Notes under the pieces: model-generated | Database searches by the model: none | Told to the model about the DNA's origin: nothing | What the model saw: the letters and a program-made list of their open reading frames with translations, nothing else | Made by a program: the position numbers and the translations under genes | Shown: positions 58,108-64,000 of the stretch, in pieces | Numbering within the stretch: position 1 is the stretch's first letter | Layout: each line of letters begins with the position of its first letter | NCBI RefSeq assembly: GCF_000503215.1 | Contig: NZ_KI628540.1 | Location: 253,030 to 317,029, forward strand | Reading direction: 5' to 3' | DNA: 64,000 nt | From: Pseudomonas canadensis | GTDB taxonomy: Bacteria > Pseudomonadota > Gammaproteobacteria > Pseudomonadales > Pseudomonadaceae

Positions 58108-59162
58108 AACGCCTGCGCATCGGCTTGCCGCCCCTGGATCAATTGACCGCTGACAGCAGGGTCAGATTTGCCTGGTTGGAGCGTGGCGCAGTCATTGAAG
58201 AGGGGTACGAAAGCCTGACGCAATTGGCTACATCCCGCCAGGCAATCGACTGTTTCCTGCACCCGCGCGACAGCCTGCTCACCAGCCTGGAGCTGCCACC
58301 GCTACCCGCCGCGAAAACGGCGGCGGCGGTGGCCTGCGCGGCGCAGGCGCTGATCCTCGGCCCGGTCGAACAGATGCAGGTGGCCCACGGCCCGCGCGAA
58401 AACGACGGGCGCGTGCACGTCGCGTGGGTGCCCAAGGCCGGGTTGGCGCGGCTCGCGCAATTGCCAATCAAACTACGCGGTCTGTACCCGGCGCCTTATG
58501 CCTTGCCGGTGGGTGCTGCTGCGTTGGATGACGGCTATCTGTTGACACGTGACAGCCTGCAACAAGGCGCGGTGCACCCACTCGGCTTGCAGGCGCTGGA
58601 TGTGCAACTGGTAGACGCGGCGCAGCGTTGGAGTGGGCCTGTACCCACTTGGGGCTTGCACGGCGGTCTCATCCAGCCTTCGACTGTTGGATGGGGCCGG
58701 GCGCTGGCCTGTGTCGCGCTCGCCACCGCCATTTGGACCTTCGGCCTCAACCTGTACGCCGCACGTCAGGTAGAGGACGGCCAACGCCTTAAAGCCTTGA
58801 TGAGCCAACAGGTGCGTCAAGCGTTTCCTGAGTTGCCAGTGGTGCTCAACCCCCTGCAGCAAGCCCGACAGCAATTGGCCGCCCGCCAGACCGGTGCGGC
58901 CGCCGACCCCGGCCAACGCTTTACCAGCCTGCTGCAACTGGCCGGCAGCAACCTGCCATTCATGGTCGGCAGCGTCGACAACTTGAGCTTTGAGCAGGGG
59001 CGTCTGCATGTGGCATTGCTCGCCGACAGTCGTAACCCGGCCGCCGAGGGTGAATGGCAGGCGGCGCTGGCCCAGGCCGGGTTTACCGCCAGCCGCGATG
59101 AGCATGCCTGGACGATTGCCCCGGCCCAGGCCGCAGAGAAGCCAGGAGCCGGCGATGAATAA
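58104..59162 (+). CDS. hxcY: Type II secretion assembly protein HxcY (GspL)
   Basis: A 352-residue GspL. The N-terminal 190 residues form an actin-like cytoplasmic domain that contacts the GspE ATPase; one membrane segment (ALACVALATAIWTFGLNLYAA, about 211-231) leads to a ferredoxin-like periplasmic domain. ATG 58104 overlaps the hxcX stop. Overlaps hxcZ by 8 bp. Confidence 0.88.
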   Translation: MKRLRIGLPPLDQLTADSRVRFAWLERGAVIEEGYESLTQLATSRQAIDCFLHPRDSLLTSLELPPLPAAKTAAAVACAAQALILGPVEQMQVAHGPRENDGRVHVAWVPKAGLARLAQLPIKLRGLYPAPYALPVGAAALDDGYLLTRDSLQQGAVHPLGLQALDVQLVDAAQRWSGPVPTWGLHGGLIQPSTVGWGRALACVALATAIWTFGLNLYAARQVEDGQRLKALMSQQVRQAFPELPVVLNPLQQARQQLAARQTGAAADPGQRFTSLLQLAGSNLPFMVGSVDNLSFEQGRLHVALLADSRNPAAEGEWQAALAQAGFTASRDEHAWTIAPAQAAEKPGAGDE

Positions 59163-59667
59163 AGTACAGCGAGTGCGCAGCCAGGCCCAGGTGTTCTGGA
59201 ACGGCCTGGCCCTGCGCGAAAAACGCTTGCTCGGTGGTGCCGGGCTGGTGCTGGCGAGCTTGCTGACCTGGCTGGTGCTGGTGCAGCCCGCGCTGAAGAA
59301 GATCGATTACTGGCAGGCCGAAACCCCCAAGCTGCGCGCCCAGGCCGCAGCCTTGCAGGTGCTGTTGCAGGATGTCGCCGCGCCCCGTCAGGGTGACGAA
59401 GCCACCCTGCGCCAGACCTTGGATGGCGCGGGTCTGCAAGGCCATTACCAGTTGCAGGCGCTGGAACCCACGGGTTGGCGGCTGACCTTCGACAACGCGC
59501 CGGCCGATGCCGTGGTGGGTTGGTTGCTGGGCAATACCCGTTCGTTTTCCCTGGAGGTGTCCGAGGCGCGATTGCAGCGCACCCTCGACACCGTCGACAA
59601 CTCGGCCGGCACTGTGTCCGGGACCGTTCGCATGGATCAGGCGCTTGGCGCTAAGGAAGCTTCATGA
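59155..59667 (+). CDS. hxcZ: Type II secretion assembly protein HxcZ (GspM)
   Basis: A 170-residue GspM with a membrane segment at about residues 29-46 (AGLVLASLLTWLVLVQPAL) and a short periplasmic domain that pairs with GspL. CAGGAG precedes ATG 59155. It overlaps hxcY (8 bp) and hxcQ (ATGA), showing tight translational coupling. Confidence 0.86.
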   Translation: MNKVQRVRSQAQVFWNGLALREKRLLGGAGLVLASLLTWLVLVQPALKKIDYWQAETPKLRAQAAALQVLLQDVAAPRQGDEATLRQTLDGAGLQGHYQLQALEPTGWRLTFDNAPADAVVGWLLGNTRSFSLEVSEARLQRTLDTVDNSAGTVSGTVRMDQALGAKEAS

Positions 59668-61967
59668 AGTGGTCAGTTCCCCCGTTTCGTCTGGTCGCGC
59701 CGCTGCTGGTGCTGGCCCTGAGTGCGTGCAGCAGCCAGCAGGCGCCCAAGCCGTTGCTGGTGGACAGCGAGCTCGGCCAACCACTTGCCGAGACGCGTAG
59801 CAACGGCGAGACCCTGCAAGATCGTCTGCGCGAACCCGTCCCCAAAGCTCCCGTACAACACCGGGTCACCAACAGCGCACGCGGCCATGCCCCGGCGGTG
59901 GTCAAGGCACGCAACCCGTTGGGTGACCAGCCCGTCCAGCTCAACTTCGTCGACGCCGATATCCAGGCGGTGGTACGCGCACTGTCCCGCGCCACCGGCC
60001 AGCAATTCCTGGTGGACCCGCGTGTGAAGGGCAACCTCACCCTGGTCAGCGAAGGCCAGGTGCCGGCGCATCAGGCCTACGACATGCTGCTGGCGGCGCT
60101 GCGCATGCAGGGCTTCAGCGTGGTTGACGTCGGCGGCGTGGCCCAGGTGGTGCCCGAAGCCGATGCCAAATTGCTCGGTGGGCCGATCTACAGCGCCGGC
60201 AGCAGCGGCATGCAGACCCGCACCTTCCGTCTGCAATATGAGAACGCGGTGAACCTGATCCCGGTGCTGCGGCCCATCGTGTCGCCGAACAACCCGATCA
60301 ACGCCTACCCCGGCAACAACAGCATCGTCATCACCGACTACGCGGAAAACCTGGCGCGGGTGGCGCAGATCATCAACGGCATCGACACGCCCAGCGCTAT
60401 CGACACCGACGTGGTGATGGTGCAGAACGGCATCGCCGTGGACATCGCCGCCATGGTCTCCGAACTGCTGGAAACCCAGGGCGCCGACCAGACCCAGAGG
60501 ATCAACGTGATCGGCGACCCGCGCTCCAACTCGATCATCATCCGCTCCGGCAGCCCGGAGCGCACCGAGCTGGCGCGCAACCTGATCTACAAACTCGACA
60601 ACGCCCAGAGCAACCCCAGCAACATGCACGTGGTGTACCTGCGCAACGCCCAGGCGGGCAAATTGGCGCAATCGCTGCGCGGGTTATTGACCGGCGAAAG
60701 CGATTCCGGCGTCAGCGACGACGCGCGTGGCAAGCTCAGCGCCATGGGCGGCAATGGCAAGAACAGCCAAGGCGCGGGCAACGCGCAAAACAGCAGCGGC
60801 ACACCCACCGGCAGTGGTGTGCAATCCGGTTACGGTCAATCCACGGGTTCAACCGACACTGCCAGTGGTACCTCCAAAGACCAGGACACCGCGTTCAGCG
60901 CCGGGGGTGTGACCATCCAGGCCGACGCCACTACCAACACCTTGCTGATCTCTGCACCGGACCCGCTGTACCGCAACCTGCGTGAAGTCATCGACATGCT
61001 CGACCAGCGCCGCGCCCAGGTGGTGATCGAAAGCTTGATCGTGGAAGTTGGCGAAGACGATGCCACTGAGTTTGGCGTGCAGTGGCAGGCCGGCAATCTC
61101 GGTGGCAAGGGTGGGTTTGGTGGCGTGAATCTCGGCGGCAGCGGCGTAAATGGCAAGCCGGGTAGCCCCACCAGTATCGACGTGTTGCCCAAGGGGCTGA
61201 ACGTGGGCTTGGTCAACGGTACGGTGGATATTCCCGGTATCGGCAAGGTGCTCGACCTCAAGGTGTTGGCGCGTGCGTTGAAGAGCAAGGGTGGCACCAA
61301 CGTGTTGTCGACGCCGAACCTGCTGACGCTGGACAACGAAGCGGCGAGCATTTTTGTGGGGCAGACGATTCCGTTTGTCACCGGCAGTTATGTGACTGGC
61401 GGCGGGGGCACCAGCAACAACCCGTTCCAGACGGTGCAGCGTGAGGAGGTGGGGTTGAAGCTGAATGTGCGGCCACAGATTTCCGAGGGCGGTACGGTGA
61501 AGCTGGATATCTACCAGGAGGTCAGTACGGTGGATACGCGGGCGTCGGTGGAGGCAGGGACGGTGACCAACAAGCGGGCGATCGATACCAGTATTTTGCT
61601 GGATGACGGGCAGATCATGGTGCTCGGCGGGTTGCTGCAGGATGGGTATAGCCAGAGTAATGATGCGGTGCCTTGGTTGTCGGATATTCCAGGGTTGGGG
61701 GCGTTGTTCAGGAATGAAAAGCGCAGTGTGAACAAGACCAATCTGATGGTGTTTTTGCGGCCTTACATTATTCGGGACAGTGGGGCGGGGCGCAGTATTA
61801 CGTTGAATCGGTATGAGTTTATGCGGCGGGCGCAAGGGGGGTTGCAGCCGGAGCATAGTTGGGCGATGCCGGATGTGCAGGCGCCGCAGTTGCCTTCGGT
61901 GGAGAAGGCGATTCCTGGGGGGCAGCAGCAGGGGCCTCGGGCGGTGATCAGGGCGGTGCCGCAGTGA
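59664..61967 (+). CDS. hxcQ: Type II secretin HxcQ, a lipoprotein (GspD)
   Basis: A 767-residue outer membrane secretin. It begins with a lipoprotein signal, lipobox LSAC with Cys22, as in P. aeruginosa HxcQ, which reaches the outer membrane without a pilotin. N0-N3 domains span about residues 90-345, followed by a Gly/Ser/Asn/Thr-rich linker (about 350-410) and the secretin core with the conserved FVGQTIPFVTGSYV and VPWLSDIPGLGALFRNEKR stretches. The linker is low complexity. The 773-bp inverted-repeat element begins 8 bp after its stop. Confidence 0.93.
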   Translation: MKWSVPPFRLVAPLLVLALSACSSQQAPKPLLVDSELGQPLAETRSNGETLQDRLREPVPKAPVQHRVTNSARGHAPAVVKARNPLGDQPVQLNFVDADIQAVVRALSRATGQQFLVDPRVKGNLTLVSEGQVPAHQAYDMLLAALRMQGFSVVDVGGVAQVVPEADAKLLGGPIYSAGSSGMQTRTFRLQYENAVNLIPVLRPIVSPNNPINAYPGNNSIVITDYAENLARVAQIINGIDTPSAIDTDVVMVQNGIAVDIAAMVSELLETQGADQTQRINVIGDPRSNSIIIRSGSPERTELARNLIYKLDNAQSNPSNMHVVYLRNAQAGKLAQSLRGLLTGESDSGVSDDARGKLSAMGGNGKNSQGAGNAQNSSGTPTGSGVQSGYGQSTGSTDTASGTSKDQDTAFSAGGVTIQADATTNTLLISAPDPLYRNLREVIDMLDQRRAQVVIESLIVEVGEDDATEFGVQWQAGNLGGKGGFGGVNLGGSGVNGKPGSPTSIDVLPKGLNVGLVNGTVDIPGIGKVLDLKVLARALKSKGGTNVLSTPNLLTLDNEAASIFVGQTIPFVTGSYVTGGGGTSNNPFQTVQREEVGLKLNVRPQISEGGTVKLDIYQEVSTVDTRASVEAGTVTNKRAIDTSILLDDGQIMVLGGLLQDGYSQSNDAVPWLSDIPGLGALFRNEKRSVNKTNLMVFLRPYIIRDSGAGRSITLNRYEFMRRAQGGLQPEHSWAMPDVQAPQLPSVEKAIPGGQQQGPRAVIRAVPQ

Positions 61968-61974
61968 GCGCCGG

Positions 61975-62747
61975 GTACATATCCGTTGCTGCGGTAACGG
62001 CTACTTATGGTTCAGCTCTTACAGCGGGTCACTTTTGGAAAGGCCCAAAAGTAACCAAAAGGCCTTCGCCCCACCACTCGGCACCTCGCCTAGGCTCGGT
62101 GTGCCCTCACTCCGGCTTGAATCCGTGGGCCGCCGCAATGGGCCATCCATGGCCCAGTGCGGCTAACCCGGCGTCCTGCCGGGTTACCCACGGATTCAAG
62201 CCTGCGTTCGGCCAGCGTGGTTTTACGGGGCGCCTAAGGTCAAAAGCAAAAGCAAGAGCAAAAGCGGCTCGCTTCGCATCGTGGATACGATTTTCGTCTT
62301 CTGTAGGAGCCGGCTTGCCGGCGAAAAACGCGAGAACGCCGCGATCATCCAGATGTTCCCGCGTCACCGTTAAGGACCATCGCCGGCAAGCCGGCTCCTA
62401 CACGACCGCGTTTGCCCTTGCCTTTGCTTCACACCACTCAAGCCGGCTGTCAGGCCGCTGTGCTCTTGCTTTTGATTTTGACCTTAGGCGCCCCGTCAAA
62501 CACGCTGGCCGGAATTCGGCAGGGATTTGGGGGGTAAACCGGCAGGGATGCCGGTTTAGCCGCCCCGCGCCATGGATGGCGCGTGGCGGCGGCCCCCCAA
62601 ATCACTGTCGGATTACGGGCACACCGAGCCTAGGCGAGGTGCCGAGTGTTGGGGCAAGAGCGTTTTGCTTACTTTTGCGCTTTTCAAAAGTGAGCCGCCG
62701 TAAGGGCGGAACCAATAGTCGCCGTTACCCAAAAAACGGATATGTAC
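61975..62747. repeat. 773-bp inverted-repeat element filling the hxcQ-hxcR gap
   Basis: The left end reads GTACATATCCGTT (61975-61987) and the right end AACGGATATGTAC (62735-62747), its exact complement. Inward, imperfect arms continue: CACTTTTGGAAAGGCCC near 62030 against GCTTTTCAAAAGTG near 62680, CCTCGCCTAGGCTCGG near 62087 against CCGAGCCTAGGCGAGG near 62626, and ACGGGGCGCCTAAGGTCAAA (62225) against TTTTGACCTTAGGCGCCCCG (62476). At the centre is a REP pair. The arms also contain smaller hairpins such as AACCCGGC...GCCGGGTT. No gene is credible here. Confidence 0.85.
62302..62402. repeat. REP pair at the centre of the inverted-repeat element
   Basis: TGTAGGAGCCGGCTTGCCGG at the left and its complement at the right, 22-bp arms, about 58 bp apart. 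This REP type (GCCGGCTTGCCGGC) differs from the GCTTGCTCGC type used elsewhere in the window. Confidence 0.85.
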
Positions 62748-62769
62748 ACCTAAAAACAGGTCCAACCCA

Positions 62770-64000
62770 ATGAGCCTACTCCCGTACGCCTGGGCCAAAT
62801 CCCAACGCATCCTCCTGCGCCCCAGCGCCGAGGGCATGCTACTAACCGTGTGCCCCTCAACCCCCGGCTGGTCCATCAGCGAAGTCCACCGCCAATTCGG
62901 CCAAACCCACCTCGAACAGGTCCGCGACGACGAACTCGACGGCCTGCTCACCAGCGCCTACGCCGACACCGGCAGCGCCGCCGCTGTAGTGGGCGCCGCC
63001 GAAAACGAAGTCGACCTCGACCGCCTCATGCAAGACATGCCCGAAGTCACCGACCTGCTCGACACCCAGGACGGCGCCCCGGTAATCCGCATGATCAACG
63101 CCTTGCTGACCCAAGCCGCCCGCGACGAAGCCAGCGACATCCATATCGAACCCTACGAAACCCACTCCGTCGTGCGCTACCGCGTCGACGGCACCCTGCG
63201 TGACGTGGTTTCACCCCGCAAAGCGTTGCACGGCGCGCTGGTCTCGCGGATCAAAATCATGGCCCAACTCGATATCGCCGAAAAACGCCTGCCCCAGGAT
63301 GGCCGTATCGCCCTGCGCGTAGCCGGGCGGCCCATCGACATTCGCGTGTCCACGGTACCCACCGGCCATGGCGAAAGAGTCGTCATGCGCCTGCTAGACA
63401 AACAAGCCGGGCGCTTGCAGTTGGAGACCCTGGGCATGGAGCCGCAATTGCTGGCACGCCTGGATACGCTGATCCGCCAACCCCACGGCATCGTGCTGGT
63501 CACCGGCCCCACCGGCAGCGGCAAGACCACCAGCCTGTATGCGGCCTTGGCGCGGCTGGACGCGAGTACCAGCAATATCCTCACCGTAGAAGACCCGGTG
63601 GAATACGACCTGCCGGGCATCAGCCAGATCCAGGTCAACGCCAAGATCGACATGACCTTCGGCCTGGCGCTGCGGGCGATCCTGCGCCAGGACCCGGACA
63701 TCATCATGATCGGTGAAATCCGTGACCTGGAGACCGCACAAATCGCCGTACAGGCCTCGCTCACCGGTCACCTGGTGCTGGCAACCTTGCACACCAACGA
63801 TGCAGTGTCGGCGGTCAACCGCCTGATCGATATGGGCGTCGAACCGTTCCTGCTGGCCTCGTCGTTACTCGGCGTGTTGGCCCAGCGTCTGGTGCGCCGC
63901 CTGTGCCCGCACTGCAAGCAGGAGGACCCGGCTGCGCCTGGCACGTGGCGCCCGGTCGGGTGTGCGCAGTGTAATCAGATCGGCTACAGCGGTCGTACGG
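62770..64000 (+). CDS. hxcR: Type II secretion ATPase HxcR (GspE), 3' partial
   Basis: The first 410 residues of the GspE ATPase that powers the Hxc pseudopilus; the reading frame runs off the end of the window. Landmarks: the N2 domain (EASDIHIEPYE at 121-130; VVRYRVDGTL), Walker A GPTGSGKTT at about 246-254, the Asp box ILTVEDPVEY, Walker B ILRQDPDIIMIGEIRD, the His box TGHLVLATLHTND, and a zinc-binding CPHC ... CAQC pair. Start ATG 62770 has only a weak AGG upstream. It follows the inverted-repeat element, so its transcription may be partly separate from hxcQ. Confidence 0.93.
   Translation, partial: MSLLPYAWAKSQRILLRPSAEGMLLTVCPSTPGWSISEVHRQFGQTHLEQVRDDELDGLLTSAYADTGSAAAVVGAAENEVDLDRLMQDMPEVTDLLDTQDGAPVIRMINALLTQAARDEASDIHIEPYETHSVVRYRVDGTLRDVVSPRKALHGALVSRIKIMAQLDIAEKRLPQDGRIALRVAGRPIDIRVSTVPTGHGERVVMRLLDKQAGRLQLETLGMEPQLLARLDTLIRQPHGIVLVTGPTGSGKTTSLYAALARLDASTSNILTVEDPVEYDLPGISQIQVNAKIDMTFGLALRAILRQDPDIIMIGEIRDLETAQIAVQASLTGHLVLATLHTNDAVSAVNRLIDMGVEPFLLASSLLGVLAQRLVRRLCPHCKQEDPAAPGTWRPVGCAQCNQIGYSGRT

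Noticed and set aside
60849..61856. Minus-strand open frame of 335 codons over hxcQ
   Set aside because: Antisense to the secretin core; His/Pro/Arg-rich composition typical of a shadow frame.
62025..62730. CRISPR array in the repeat-rich gap
   Set aside because: The repeats are inverted arms and hairpins, not regularly spaced direct repeats, and there are no cas genes.
61859..62773. Plus-strand open frame of 304 codons spanning the hxcQ end and the gap
   Set aside because: It runs through the inverted-repeat element and the REP pair; the translation is repeat-derived and shows no domain.

Overview
The window is 64 kb of a high-GC Pseudomonas chromosome, most likely the P. fluorescens group. 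The pointers are a near-textbook P. fluorescens arylesterase, an Hxc-type type II secretion locus preceded by vreA-vreI-vreR, paired REP hairpins (core GAGCnnGCTTGCTCGC) in several intergenic spaces, and AAnAAnAA (Hfq/Crc-type) motifs at catabolic start codons. No rRNA, tRNA, CRISPR array, phage or insertion sequence was seen.

Layout. (1) 1-8148: non-phosphorylative pentose catabolism: 2-oxoglutarate semialdehyde dehydrogenase (5' end cut by the window), SMP-30 lactonase, AraFGH arabinose transporter, a periplasmic aldose epimerase and a XylB-like aldose 1-dehydrogenase. The sugar-acid dehydratases are not here and presumably lie upstream. (2) 8149-28793: an accessory biosynthetic region that I do not recognise as any described cluster. 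Its core (8592-19328) encodes RidA, an MFS exporter, a Kef-type antiporter, a stand-alone acyl carrier protein, an adenylate-forming enzyme, a transglutaminase-like protein, a complete ketosynthase, a half-length ketosynthase-like protein lacking the active-site Cys, a flavin-dependent halogenase, a class III aminotransferase and a flavin reductase. It is flanked by a GST/GST/DUF2917 operon, two LysR regulators, an SDR without the usual catalytic Tyr/Lys, an EamA exporter, a ProC-like imine reductase, a methyltransferase, an AraC regulator and another MFS protein. (3) 28840-30104: a decayed agmatine-deiminase-type gene and a YghU-like GST. (4) 30236-39926: a locus matching the rhizopine (3-O-methyl-scyllo-inosamine) catabolism gene set: mocA-mocC-mocB on the minus strand behind a clear sigma-54 promoter, a divergent AcoR-type activator, a LacI regulator with a palindromic operator, and a mocD-mocE-mocF oxygenase system plus a second TIM-barrel enzyme. 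(5) 39977-52320: mixed core genes: DyP peroxidase, UppP, GNAT, a GlxA-type AraC regulator, nemR / DJ-1 / nemA electrophile-stress operon, quinone oxidoreductase with divergent LysR, DoxX, arylesterase, an alginate-export-type porin with a VOC protein, and a small exported protein. (6) 52523-64000: VreA-VreI-VreR cell-surface signalling followed by hxcW, U, P, V, T, X, Y, Z, Q and the start of hxcR, in the order of the P. aeruginosa hxc locus. A 773-bp inverted-repeat element fills the whole gap between hxcQ and hxcR.

How the genes fit together. The two sugar/inositol blocks share A-rich Hfq/Crc-type motifs at their start codons (seven sites), which suggests common catabolite repression; none was noticed in the biosynthetic region. 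In the biosynthetic core, the ligase would load an acid onto the ACP, the ketosynthase pair would extend it, the halogenase and flavin reductase would chlorinate or oxidise it, the aminotransferase would add nitrogen, and RidA and the ProC-like enzyme would handle imines. That order of events and the product are inference.
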